From the NCBI GenBank assembly GCA_000697335.1, contig JNEM01013898.1, positions 1 to 13,509 of the forward strand: a stretch of 13,509 bases of DNA, in the 5' to 3' direction. Source of the stretch: Conidiobolus incongruus B7586 (Eukaryota > Entomophthoromycota > Entomophthoromycetes > Entomophthorales > Conidiobolaceae). The notes under the pieces are model-generated. The model was not told the DNA's origin. It did not search any database and saw only the letters and a program-made list of their open reading frames with translations. Below, piece after piece: positions 1 to 10,014 of the stretch (position 1 is its first letter; every line of letters begins with the position of its first letter). Position numbers and translations under genes: made by a program.

Positions 1-133
1 TTTTTATTTTTATATTTTTTATTTATATTTTTGAAATTTTATTAATATTTAATTTTTATATATAATAATAATATTATTATTTTATTATTAAAATATAATT
101 ATAATTTAGAAATATTATTAAAGCTATATATTT
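1..133. other. AT-rich left flank, no gene seen
   Basis: This stretch is almost pure A and T with runs of T and short AAT/ATT repeats. It holds no open frame of useful length and no recognisable repeat end. The last five bases (129-133, tattt) are the left candidate for the target duplication of the outer retroelement. They match the bases after its right LTR (13042-13046, tatat) at four of five positions, which is weak evidence in such AT-rich DNA. Confidence 0.6.
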
Positions 134-507
134 TATAAGTATTATAATAATTGCTACTTAATTGATATTTTTCCTCACTCTAATTCACTATTAAAGACTT
201 AATTATCTAAATTAGGTTTTATTAATATTTTACAAATCTCTATATCTAAATGACTTCATTATTATTTAACCTTATATACTTATGTGTATATATTCTATTT
301 AATTATAAAAAGAACTCAGATCTTTCTTTCTAGTTAAGATTTTAACTTATATTACTTCTTATATAAATAAACCTTTTAACTAATTATTAATATATTTCTT
401 ATTATTATTAGTTATTACTTTAATACTAAAGGATTTAATTATTATATATTTCCTAAAGTATTGAAAAACCTGCTTTTTCTACCCTTAACTATTATTATTT
501 ACTTATA
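134..507 (+). repeat. 5' LTR of outer chromovirus
   Basis: This copy pairs end to end with 12668-13041, and both are exactly 374 bp with no indel that I can see. By hand count about 52 sites differ, with only about three transversions. The right copy begins with the standard TG, and both end in cttata just before the primer-binding site or right flank. A TATA-box-like ttataaaaag lies at 303-312 and is conserved in the partner at about 12836-12847. That is compatible with a promoter, but activity is not shown. Confidence 0.93.
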
Positions 508-525
508 TAGTAGCAATAATTAAGA
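508..525 (+). other. Primer-binding site of outer chromovirus
   Basis: The site begins directly after the 5' LTR, where reverse transcription of LTR elements is primed. It reads tagtagcaataat and lines up with the inner element's tggtagtagtaat at 3528: ten of thirteen bases agree and the three differences are all transitions. The inner version opens with TGGTAG, the start seen in sites that pair with initiator-methionine tRNA in many fungal LTR elements. Assignment to that tRNA is an inference. Confidence 0.65.
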
Positions 526-1850
526 AGATTTAAAAGTACTTTTACTACTATAATTAAAGATTTTATAATTTTAACTTATTGTTCTATATATAATTAAAAC
601 AAGATAAACACTTAAAGTTTTAGTAACAATAATTATTATTTTATTAATTGGTAAAATTTTAGCAATACTAATTGTACTTTTACTAAGTATAAACTAAAAT
701 TAGGGTAAACCTAGTAGATTAACTATATATAATACATAATAACTAAATTAAATAGTCATAGAGTTTTATTATTTATTTTAAAAAACTTTAACAAAGTTAA
801 GTTCTTTGTAAATAACTTGATTATTTATAATAGCTTAAAATCTTCTAAAAAACTAAAAGAATTTTTAAACAAACTAACCAAATTCTTTAAAAAAATTAAA
901 ACTTTAGATTTATATAATTTATTAAAAATTTTAGCTTCTAAATTAACCTTTTATATTAAACTTTAGTGATATAAACATTTAAAAGACATATTTAATTTTA
1001 TTAGTAGTTTTTTTCATCCTAAATAAGATTTAAACATTTAACTAATTTAAACAAGTGATTAAGTAAAGGTTTTACCTATTAAATATAGTTACTTTAGCTT
1101 AAAAAAAACTAACAAGGATTATTTAAAAATCTTTAGTTAGAAATTTCATAGAAGAATTTACCTAGCTTAAATTAAAGATTCTTAACTTGTCTAAAAATAA
1201 AAAGAAAAACAAGTTTAAGAAAAAACTCAAGCCTAATAATTTTATAGTTATCTACTTTAAGATTAATATGAAAATAGCTAGTTTTGCTATTTTGATTAAA
1301 ATAGTTATTAAGGTAGAAGATATTTAGAATTATATTAAAGGAATAAATAAGAATTTTTACATGAGCTTTAATAGTTCCCTATCTAAATTATTTAATCTTA
1401 ATATTATAAATATATCTGTGATATAGAAAAAAGAGCATCTAATTAAAAAAAAGAAATTATATTTGAGAAAGAATACAAAATACTTCTATTATAGATAAAT
1501 TAATATAGATTATTATTAGAATAAATATCTTAAAAAGCTATTTAATAATAAAAACTTTAGTAATATAATTTTAAACAATAATATTCAAGTGAACAATAAA
1601 GAAAGTAGTTAACGGATTAATAATTAATCTAGTTTAAATTTAACTTAATATAGTTAAAATAACAAGGAGAAATCTTTGTTAAAAATTCTTTATAATAAAC
1701 TTTTGAAGTTATATTCAAATAACCAAAAATTATTTTACAATTTATTAAAAAAGAAGAGTAATATCTATCTAAACTCTTATTTATTAGATCTTAATAAAAA
1801 TAAGTTATGTTTTTTATAAATCTTTAAAGGTACTCTAAACAAACACTTTA
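526..1850 (+). pseudogene. Gag remnant of outer chromovirus
   Basis: The interval between the primer-binding site and the protease has the length expected for Gag, about 440 codons. The capsid part is too decayed for me to assign by motif. A short stretch near 1472-1530, rich in Tyr and Phe codons with zinc-knuckle-like spacing, looks like what is left of the CCHC nucleocapsid motif. It occupies the expected place shortly before the protease. The call rests mainly on position and size within the element. The region is broken many times. Confidence 0.5.
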
Positions 1851-2130
1851 TTTTTTTTCCTATTTTACTTTAAATATAATAGTATACTGATTAATGAAAA
1901 TATTGTTAAAAGATTTAAATTATCTTATAATTAAATAAATATAGTATTAAATTATATAAATAATACTTAATAAACTACCAAAAGATTTTTATATTGTAAT
2001 ATTTTATTGATGATAAGTTATTCTAAAAGAATCTAATTTATAATAGGTTTTATAAAATATAATACTATTATAAGTTTTAGTTGGTTTCATAAGTATCATC
2101 TAATTATCATAAATAAAAATTTGTTTAATA
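1851..2130 (+). pseudogene. Protease remnant of outer chromovirus
   Basis: This is the retropepsin-like aspartic protease region that would have cut the Gag-Pol polyprotein. The clearest part is the C-terminal block at about 2070-2110, which translates to SWFHKYH. It resembles the 'ILG-x-x-W-[FL]' block and following His residues that close this domain in Gypsy elements. The upstream part matches the family only loosely. Its place between Gag and reverse transcriptase supports the call. It is broken and fused in the same polyprotein region as the following domains. Confidence 0.55.
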
Positions 2131-2279
2131 AGTATATTTTTTGTTTTGTTTTAATAATTTAAGTTATAAGCTAATAACTAATTCTATTATAGAAGAAGGT
2201 ACTAATAATATTTTTTTAATAATATAATAATTTCAAGAATATTCTTTGTAAATTTAATTAAAAAATTAAAAAATTAATC

Positions 2280-3129
2280 TGATATAATTTATATTAACTT
2301 TAACAATATCTCTATTTCTTTAAAAGATCTAAAAGATGCTTTAGATATTAAAAATCTATTATACAAGGTTATTAATAAATATAGAAATATTTTTAAAGTT
2401 CTAACCACTTTATCATTAAAAAGAAATATATCTCATAAAATTAAACTGTTACTTAATACCTAATTTTATCATAAATCACCTTATTACATTTTTTTAAATA
2501 GTATAAGGTTCTTTATGAAAAATTAAACAAGTTATTAAAATTAGGTTTTATATAACTTTCTATAAACCCTTAAGATTTACCAATTTTTTTTATTAAAAAA
2601 CATAATAAAGGTTGGTGATTTTACATTAATATTAGAGTTTTTAATAGTAAAACAATTAAAGATAAAACTCCTTTACCAAATTTAAATAAAATTAAAGATA
2701 GATTTATAAGTATAAACTACTTTACTAAAATAAATCTTAAGAATAATTATTATAATATCTTAATTAATAATTAAAATATCCCTTTAACTACTTTTAATTA
2801 TATATTAAAGCATTATAAATTTAAAGTTATGAATTTTAAACTTTATAAAATACTTGCTATATTTATAAAATTTATGAATAAATTATTTAGTAAGTATTAT
2901 AATAATTTTATTGTGTATTATTTAAATAATATTTTAATTTATTTAAAAACTTTAGATGATTATATTTTATATGTAAAGATTATCTTATAGATATTTTACT
3001 AAAGTTAGTTGCTAGTAAAACTCTTTAAATATATTTTTGCTGATTTATCTTTTTATTTTGTAGTTATATTATCTTTTCTAAATAAATTTTTATTAACCTA
3101 GCAAAACTTTAAAAATTATACAATTTTAT
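2280..3129 (+). pseudogene. Reverse transcriptase remnant of outer chromovirus, cut by inner element
   Basis: This is the RNA-dependent DNA polymerase part of Pol. A pre-RT segment at about 2310-2460 includes SHKIKLL, matching the 'DHxI.L' block before Gypsy reverse transcriptases. The fingers and palm follow: FFIKKHNKGW at about 2587-2616, a DKTPLPNL-like block at about 2660-2690, and the active-site box ending in ILIYLKT at about 2913-2955. The end of the domain, corresponding to 'FLGY.IS..GI', lies at about 3050-3115. The inner chromovirus then begins at 3130, and the same element resumes with RNase H at 8842. The region is broken many times. Confidence 0.88.
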
Positions 3130-3527
3130 TGTTAAGAGATTAGTTCTTTAAATTCTTATATACACTTTTATATAATCCAATTAACTATAAATTATATGAT
3201 TAATTTATACTTATATAGTTAAATTAATTGTATAAATAGTATTAAATTATTTAATAGACTAGGTTTTTCTTTTTCCTCTCAATTCTTACTATTTTTTACT
3301 TTTACACTATTTCTAAAATTAAAACTATATTCTATCAATATTATAGGATATTAGCACTACCTAATATAAATCTTAATATATCAGTGACTCATCCTAGTTT
3401 GAAGCTTAATTAAACTTTGTTTACACTTGCACACTACAGCTACATTATATTACTATGTTCTACACACATTATTTTTATATTAAGTCTTCTTTTACACTAT
3501 ATTAGTTTAACTACCACTATACTTATA
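3130..3527 (+). repeat. 5' LTR of inner chromovirus
   Basis: This LTR begins TGTTAAG and pairs with 8444-8841 over its whole 398 bp without an indel. Hand comparison gives about 21 differences, 20 of them transitions. Both strands are affected (C/T and G/A), and most changed sites lie in CpA/TpG context. The end at 3527 is fixed by the primer-binding site that follows and by the edge of the 3' copy, which ends in the canonical CA. Confidence 0.95.
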
Positions 3528-3545
3528 TGGTAGTAGTAATAAAAC
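3528..3545 (+). other. Primer-binding site of inner chromovirus
   Basis: The sequence tggtagtagtaat starts at the first base after the 5' LTR. The TGG start is required to pair with the CCA end of a tRNA, and TGGTAG fits initiator-methionine tRNA primers used by many fungal LTR elements. The first seven bases are also the exact reverse complement of actacca at 3510-3516 within the LTR end, so the junction could fold into a short hairpin. Which primer was used cannot be settled from the window. Confidence 0.75.
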
Positions 3546-4860
3546 TATTAAAAACCTATTAGAAATTAATAACTATCTGTATTAAACCTAATTATTACTA
3601 TTTTAAATTTTATCTATAATTTATTTTATTTAATTTTAACACTATATATTATAATACCACTAAAAAAGGAGATACTTTTATATTATTTTAATGATGATAA
3701 TAGTTTATTTATTGAGTAAATCTAAAACTTTAGTCTTTAAAAGTTTACTACCCTTTAAGAAACTTATATTAAACAACTTTTGATTGAAAAAAATATGTCT
3801 TAAAGAGCTTAAATCCAACAAACTAGCTACTTTACTATAGTTAATGTATTAAACTATCTCTTTAGTGTTTTTAAAAACAAATTAACTACTTATGATAGTT
3901 TTAAAAACCTTTACAAGTTTAAAAACTATCTTAAAAATATAAAGAATTACCTTGATTTAATCCTAGAAAAAAATCTAGAGAATATCTTTAAATTAGCCAC
4001 TTTTTTTTTAGAAAAATTTGTTTATACTTGGTAATTAACTCATTACAAGCTTAATCCTAAAGAATCTTCAGGAAAATAACTTACTACAAAAATATAAACT
4101 TTTAAACAATTGGAAAAAGCTTTTAAAGAGAGGTATTACCTAAAAGATTAAATTTAATTAACAAGAGAAAAGCTTTTTTAGCTTAAATAAAAAACTTCTA
4201 CAAAATAGTTAATTGAGAAATTTAATGAGATATGCTTAAATATACTAAATATCACTAAAGAAGAATAAATCTACAAATTATTATAATGCCTTAACCTTCA
4301 AGTAAAACTCTAGTTAGTTAATAGGGAACACTTTAATAATATGTTTTTTTTAACATTTATGATACAGCAATTATAATTAATAATATCTTTTACTCTATAA
4401 CTAAATCTTCCCACCCTAAAAATTAATTTTTTAAACTTTACTCTAACCTACCTAAATTTCAAATGATAAATGTTTATGCTTTAAAGCTTTATGAGAAAAC
4501 CTTTAGTGAAGAAGCTAAAGCTTACTTAAGAACAAACAAAGGTTGTTATTACTGTTAAAAGACTTAAGTTAACTATAAAACTAACAAATACCCTTTAAAG
4601 AAGCAACATCTGTTTAATTCTTAACAATCTTAACTTACCAACCATAAAAAAAACCTGAATAATATTAATATAACTTTAGAATCACCCCTTTTACAATCAG
4701 TTAGCAAATTCTAATCTAATCCACAAAAATTCTAATAGACTATTGATTCTACAAATTAAACTATTTATACTAAAGAAATCTAATTGATTAAACCATTAAA
4801 AACTAGAAATATTCTAGTAATTAATCTACCTTATAATTTTTTACCTTTAACTATCACCCT
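3546..4860 (+). pseudogene. Gag remnant of inner chromovirus
   Basis: This interval of about 440 codons precedes the protease and should have encoded the capsid and nucleocapsid protein. A probable start region with ATG codons lies near 3690, after a purine-rich aaaaaggaga at about 3663-3672. The best marker is a zinc-knuckle remnant at about 4537-4590 that opens with CYYC, followed by a Lys-rich tail, as in retroelement nucleocapsids. The capsid part shows Leu- and Lys-rich helical composition but no motif I can name. The region is broken many times. Confidence 0.65.
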
Positions 4861-5175
4861 ATTGTTTGTATTAATTGGTTCTTTTATAAACACACATGTT
4901 AGTGTTTTAATTGATTCTAGTTGTTTTAGTTGTATTATCTCTTTTTTTATTGTTGTAAAGCTATCTTTACCTATTTAAAAAAGTAACTTGATAATTAAAT
5001 ATACTAATAACTTAATAGAATAAACATTTGGTATTGTATCTAGATACTTATTATTACTTTTTAACTACTCTTAATATATTAAATTCCTAGTTAGTAACAT
5101 TAGTTATAATTTTATACTAGGTTAAAATTAGTTTGAATATCACAGTTTTATATCTATGAATATTACCCTAGAAAG
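4861..5175 (+). pseudogene. Protease remnant of inner chromovirus
   Basis: This is the retropepsin-like protease that would have processed the polyprotein. The block VSVLIDSS at about 4895-4918, followed by SFFIVVKLSLP, matches the catalytic 'VLIDSG' block and the 'FI...V..L.LP' continuation of Gypsy proteases. The closing block at about 5106-5145 resembles 'FILG..W....H'. An open stretch of 64 codons at 4784-4978 covers the N-terminal half. It is a surviving piece of this domain and not a separate gene. The domain as a whole is broken. Confidence 0.78.
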
Positions 5176-5399
5176 TTACAAATCTATTTTTTTCACATTC
5201 TAAAAGAAATTAGTAGAATTAATTTTAAAATCCTATATTACCCTACTATATAATTATTAAATATTATACCTAACACTAACTCTACAATTGTAGTAAATAA
5301 TTTTATTATTATAAGCAAAAACTAATATAAAAAACTAATTAAAAACCCTAATAATTTATAAAGATATATATTTGTTTATTACTCATCTATTAATACTTT

Positions 5400-6300
5400 A
5401 TCTATTAATTTTAATGAAGTTATACCTAATAACCACTTCTTATATAGTACAATAAGTTAATTTACTAATGTTTTTGAATTTATAGATGAATTACCTCTTA
5501 AATATAATATTAAGCATAAAATTAAACTACTCTTTAATACACAACTATACTTAAAGTTTATTTACCATTTATCTCCTAAATAATATCAAACTTTAAAAGA
5601 AGAAATCCAAAAACTACTTAAAAATAGGTATATTAGACCTTCTTCCTCACTATAAAAATCTCTAATCCTCTTTATAAAAAAAACTAATGGTGGTTAAAAA
5701 CTATACATTGATAACTATATTTTAAACTCTAAAACTATTAAGGATAAAACTTTATTATTAAACCTATATGATGTTAAAGATAAACTACTTAAATCAACTA
5801 TATTTACCAAATTAGATGTTAGGAATAGATATTACAATATTAGAGTTAAAGAAAATTCTATCCTTTTAACTACTTTCAACACTCTTTTAAGTTACTATAA
5901 ATTTACTGTTATAAACTTTAAATTATATAATGCCCTTATAACTTTTATTTAATTTATCAATTCCCTTTTCAACCTTGTTTTTAATAACTTTATTATTACT
6001 TACTTTAATAATATCCTAATCTATTCAAAAACTAAAGAAGAATATATTTAACATGTTAATTAAGTTTTATAAATTATTCAAAAACATAAATTACTTTTAA
6101 AACTATCAAAATACATCTTTAGTACCTTTTTTGTTTTTTTCTATAGTTATATTGTTTCCTTTTAAGGAATTAGTATTAATCTAACTAAACTCAATAGTGT
6201 TAGAGTTTTTATTATACCTATAAACAAAAATCAACTTATGTTTATACTTAGATTATTAAATTACTTTAAAGTTTTCATTGATTCTTTTATTGAATTTACT
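5400..6300 (+). pseudogene. Reverse transcriptase remnant of inner chromovirus
   Basis: This is the polymerase domain of Pol. Recognisable blocks in order are: KIKLLFNT before the domain (about 5515-5545), IQKLLKNRYIRPSSS (about 5605-5650, the 'L..G.I.PS.SP' block), LILFIKKTNGG (about 5660-5695), FTKLDVRNRYYNIRV (about 5805-5850), and the active-site box leading into ILIYSKT (about 5995-6033). A closing segment with GISINLTKL lies at about 6160-6190. Block order and spacing match Ty3/Gypsy chromoviruses closely, and this is the best preserved part of the window. It is nevertheless broken many times. Confidence 0.93.
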
Positions 6301-6309
6301 ATTCCTTTT

Positions 6310-6990
6310 ATTAATCTTTTAAAGAAAAACTCTCTTTTTAAATAAACCCTACTATATACTTTCTATATAAATGTTTTAATTTTCTATATTACCAATACTC
6401 TTGTTTTATCTATCTTTAATCTAAAATTACCTACTATTATTTTTACTAACTCTAGTTTTTTTACAATTAGTAGATAATTAACCTAGTTTGAATTTAATTT
6501 ATATTTTACTTTATAACTATAAGATAAAATAATAAATAAAGGAGAATAAGTTGAGTTTAACTTTATAAATGTTACTTTAAAACCAATAACATTCTAGTTA
6601 AGAAAAATAAAACCAGCTGAATTGAAATACCTAGTCTATAAATAAAAACTCTTTGCTTTAATAAAAATAATTAAAAATTACTTACACTTCTTATTTTATA
6701 ACTTTTTCTTAACACTTACAAATTATAAATTACTTATCTACTTAAATACTTAGAAGCATTTATTAAGAAAATAAGTTAAATAAATTAAAACTATCTAAGC
6801 TTATCTTTTTTTTATTTAATATCTTTTAGGTTAATAAAACCATGTTGTAAATACTTTGTTAAAAAATCTTACATACCTACCTTTTTATTCTAATTGTAAA
6901 AATCCAGTAAATATTAACTTAATGATTATTAATGAAGGAAATAAAAAATTTATTAAACTACTTTAAGAAACATTACTAAATAATAATTTC
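6310..6990 (+). pseudogene. RNase H and linker remnant of inner chromovirus
   Basis: RNase H removes the RNA strand during reverse transcription and follows the polymerase in Pol. Recognisable pieces are IIFTNSSFF at about 6440-6466 (where relatives have 'ETDASD'), a stretch at about 6610-6665 equivalent to 'S.AE.NY...EKELLAIV', and LLIYLNTQKHLLRKQVKQI at about 6730-6790, equivalent to the 'TDHK.L......L..RQ.RW' block. YLLGQ at about 6820-6834 corresponds to the 'Y.PG..N..AD.LSR' end. A linker then leads to the integrase. The region is broken many times. Confidence 0.85.
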
Positions 6991-7049
6991 TTTATTTTAG
7001 TTAAAGAAGAACTCTTTAAACCATTAGAAAACTAATTAAAATATTGCAA

Positions 7050-8180
7050 AAGATTTAAAATTATTAATAACTTAGTATATTATAATAATTGTCTATATAT
7101 TCCTAACATCCCTAAAATCTAACAATCAATATTTAATGAATACTATAATTTACCTATTAGAGGATATTAAAACTAGTTAAAGATTGCTGAGAGAATTAAA
7201 ATAAAGTATTACTAACCTTCCCTAGTTAAATCAGTTTAGAAATACACTAATACTTGTGATATATAATAAAGAACTAAATATAATACTCAATTAAAATATA
7301 GTAAACTTATTCTTTTATAAGCTTCTAATAAAACTTAATAACAAATCCAGCTTGATTTTATAGAAATCTTTAAATCAACAAATAGTTATAATAACTTACT
7401 AATTGCAATTGATTCATTTTCCAAATATGTTTATTTTATTCCTTATTTCAAAACTTCTATAGCTAAAGATATTACACAATTGTTATTCTTTAATATCTTT
7501 ACCCACTATAGAATTCTACAAACTATTGTATTTGATAGAAACACACAATTCAACTTTTAATTTTAGAAGTTACTATCCTCTTCTTTTAAGATTAACCTAG
7601 CTATGTTTACTGTTAATTATCATTAAACCAATAAACTCACTAAAAAAACTATTAAAACCTTAAAGCAAATAATTAAAGCTTATATTAACACTAATTAGTT
7701 AAATTAAGATGTTTATATCTACCAATTCTAATATTTATTTAATACCTTTATCAATAAATTAACAGGTTTTAGCCTTTATTTTATCAATTATAACAAACAT
7801 CTTAATTTAATAATTACTCTAAAACTTTAAATTAACTTACCTTTAAACATTGTTGAATTTTAATCTAATATCAAACATATTAATTCCTTTATTAAATTTA
7901 ACTTAGAAAAAAATTAAAGGATTATAAAACAATAATACTTAAAGTTATCTAGAAACCTTTTTAAATATAAAACTAGTATGTTTGTATACTTAGAATAATT
8001 TGCCTTTAAACTTACCCTATTTAAATCTAGCTTAAATCCCAAATACTTACTATTATATTATAATCCCTATAAAATTTAATCTATTAATTTAAATTTTAAA
8101 AATATTACCTTAGAATTACCTTTAACTTTGAGGATTAACTTTACCTTTCACATATCTAAAATTAAACCATACTTTAAAGA
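7050..8180 (+). pseudogene. Integrase and GPY/F remnant of inner chromovirus
   Basis: The integrase joins element DNA to the host chromosome. The N-terminal zinc-binding region lies at about 7080-7270 and ends in TNTCDIYQRTK, the second half of the HHCC motif. The catalytic core at about 7340-7750 includes LDFIEIF, DSFSKYVYFIPYFKT, FDRNTQF and a block equivalent to 'YHPQTDGQTE' near 7618-7645. The GPY/F module at about 7985-8175 ends in LELPLTLRINFTFHISKIKPYF-like sequence. All blocks fall in the order and spacing usual for chromoviruses. The region is broken many times. Confidence 0.93.
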
Positions 8181-8244
8181 TTTTAACACTTTTCTTAATT
8201 GATTAAAAACTTTAAAACTAGATTTAATTATTAATTAAAATAAA

Positions 8245-8395
8245 GAAGAAGAATACTATATTGATTATATAATTAAGTTTAAATCTATTAGGAATAAGCT
8301 TTATTTTTATATAAAATAGATAGGTTATTTTATTAAAGAAGTTATATAAGAACCTCTAAAAAATATTAAGAATACTTTAGCTTATTATACCTATT
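8245..8395 (+). pseudogene. Chromodomain remnant of inner chromovirus
   Basis: A chromodomain binds methylated histone tails, and at the integrase C-terminus it steers integration of chromoviruses toward heterochromatin. The segment starts EEEYYIDYII, matching 'EYEVE.IL' of the family, continues with LYFYIK and IGYFIKEV (family 'YLVKWKGY....TWEP'), and ends EPLKNIKNT (family 'EP..NL.NA'). Its position directly after the GPY/F module and just before the polypurine tract is the expected one. The functional residues are only partly preserved and the domain is broken. Confidence 0.85.
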
Positions 8396-8435
8396 TGTAA
8401 AAAATTAAGGAGTGTGTCTTTTTTAAGAGATTTAC

Positions 8436-8443
8436 TAGGGGAG
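8436..8443 (+). other. Polypurine tract of inner chromovirus
   Basis: The run aggggag directly abuts the 3' LTR at 8444. This is where plus-strand DNA synthesis is primed in LTR elements. A G-rich run is conspicuous in this AT-rich window, so the call is firm despite its length. Confidence 0.88.
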
Positions 8444-8841
8444 TATTAAAAGACTAGTTCTTTAAATTCTTATATACACTTTTATATAATCCAATTCACT
8501 ATAAATTATATAATTAATTTATACTTATATAATTAAATTAATTGTATAAATAGTATTAAATTATTTAATAAACTAGGTTTTTCTTTTTCTTCTCAATTTT
8601 TACTATTTTTTACTTTTACACTATTTCTAAAATTGAAACTATATTCTATTGATATTGTAGGATATTAGCACTACCTAATATAAATCTTAATATATCAGTG
8701 ACTTATCCTAGTTTGAAGCTTAATTAAACTTTGTTTATACTTGCACACTACAGCTACATTATATTACCACATTCTACACACATTACTTTTATATTAAGTC
8801 TTCTTTTACACTATATTAGTTTAACTACCACTACACTTACA
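8444..8841 (+). repeat. 3' LTR of inner chromovirus
   Basis: Partner of 3130-3527, of equal length (398 bp). It ends in the canonical CA at 8840-8841. It follows the polypurine tract immediately, which fixes its start. The next base belongs to the interrupted outer element. Confidence 0.95.
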
Positions 8842-9712
8842 ATTATAATCTTTGCTAATAAACATCAAGTAATAATTTTCTAAAATTAGTTATATATTTT
8901 AAAAACTATAATCTTATGTTTGTTAAGCTTACTAATTTTATATCTAACCTATTAAAGAAAGATAAATTATCTATTTAAACCCTTAATGAAATTTTTTCTT
9001 TTTATACACTAATCTACAAAATTGTTACAACTTTAATATTTACTATATTCAACTTTAAATTGCTAGTAATTGTATTTATAGATATGTTTACTTATATTAT
9101 AGGTAGTTAAATAACATAAAGCAAAATTATTAGAGATTTTAAAAAGTATAACTATTTTAAAACTTTAAAGAGGGTAATCAAGCACCAAAAGGTTTTTAAG
9201 CATTTAAATCTAAAGCCTTTAATGTTTTAGTTTAGAAAATTAATGTTTACTGAATAAAATTATTTTATATATAAGTAAGAAATATTTACATTAGTAGAAA
9301 TCATAAAAAAGTTTAGTTTTTAGTTATTTTATCAAGAGTTTTTATGCTTAAACAATTATAAATTATTAATTTACTTAAATTCACAAAAACACCTATTTAA
9401 AAAATAAATTAGATAAATAAAAACTAGTTAAGAGTATTTATTCTTAATTAAATACCTTCTTGGTAAATAAAATAAGGTTGTAAATATGTTGAGTAAAAAT
9501 CTAATTTATATACTAGTGTGTAATAAATATAAAAAACCTATTAAAACTAGCTTAACAATTATCACCTTAAATAATAAAAACTTTTATTAAACTTTAAAAG
9601 AAAAACTATAATATAATAACTTTTATTTTATAATTAAAGTTAAAATAGAAGAGAATAATAAGAAAAAACTTTCTAAATATAAAAGATTCTAAATATTAAA
9701 TAATTTGTTATA
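8842..9712 (+). pseudogene. RNase H and linker remnant of outer chromovirus
   Basis: The outer element resumes here after the inner insertion, starting with the segment that joins reverse transcriptase to RNase H. A block at about 8955-9115 follows the 'LTKKD..F.W......F..LK..L..APIL' pattern and passes through the position of 'ETDASDYAIG'. KQEIFTLVEIIKKF at about 9275-9317, LLIYLNSQKHLFKKQIRQI at about 9363-9422 and YLLGK near 9452-9466 correspond to later RNase H blocks. The rest is the linker, cut at 9712 by the Tc1-like element. The region is broken many times. Confidence 0.85.
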
Positions 9713-9938
9713 TACTAACCTGTAAAAGTAAGTTATAAAATCAAAAATATATATATATTAATAAATAACTAAAACAATTGTATATATTAGATTATTTAAA
9801 ATTATAATATATAATTAAGGTATATTATTTAATAGTAAATAAATATATTTAGATATATATAGTAAATTATTAGCAAAAATATTAAATCTTAATATTTAAC
9901 TAAGGTAAATCATAAATTTGTGGGTTTTTGAGATAAAA
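9713..9938 (+). repeat. Left inverted repeat of Tc1-like element
   Basis: This arm pairs in reverse complement with 11062-11286. The outer third and inner third are well conserved between arms. The middle, about 9760-9870, is A/T-rich and aligns more loosely. It holds two copies of a 12-bp direct repeat: gtaagttataaa at 9728-9739 and gtaaatcataaa at 9905-9916, which starts 177 bp further in. In IR/DR-type Tc1 elements such paired sites are the transposase-binding sites; that role here is inferred. Confidence 0.85.
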
Positions 9939-10014
9939 GGATATATTTAACAATATATAACCATATCTTTTTTCTTTCTTTGTTATTATTTTATATTATA
10001 TTTTATAGATATAC

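Larger units (their letters stand above)
3130..8841 (+). mobile_element. Inner Ty3/Gypsy chromovirus fossil inserted in the outer one
   Basis: A structurally complete chromovirus of 5712 bp lies in the same orientation as its host element. It is bounded by two 398-bp LTRs and contains every expected part in order, including a terminal chromodomain. The host element's reverse transcriptase stops at its left edge and its RNase H region starts at its right edge, so it inserted into a pre-existing copy. The flanking five bases (tttat at 3125-3129, attat at 8842-8846) agree at four positions, consistent with a worn 5-bp target duplication. It is broken, with dozens of disabling changes. The LTRs differ at about 21 of 398 sites, so it is younger than the outer element. 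Confidence 0.95.

Noticed and set aside
4784-4978. Open stretch of 64 codons as a small membrane-protein gene
   Set aside because: Its translation carries a VLID-type protease block at the protease position of the inner retroelement, so it is a piece of that fossil. The apparent hydrophobicity comes from AT-rich codons.
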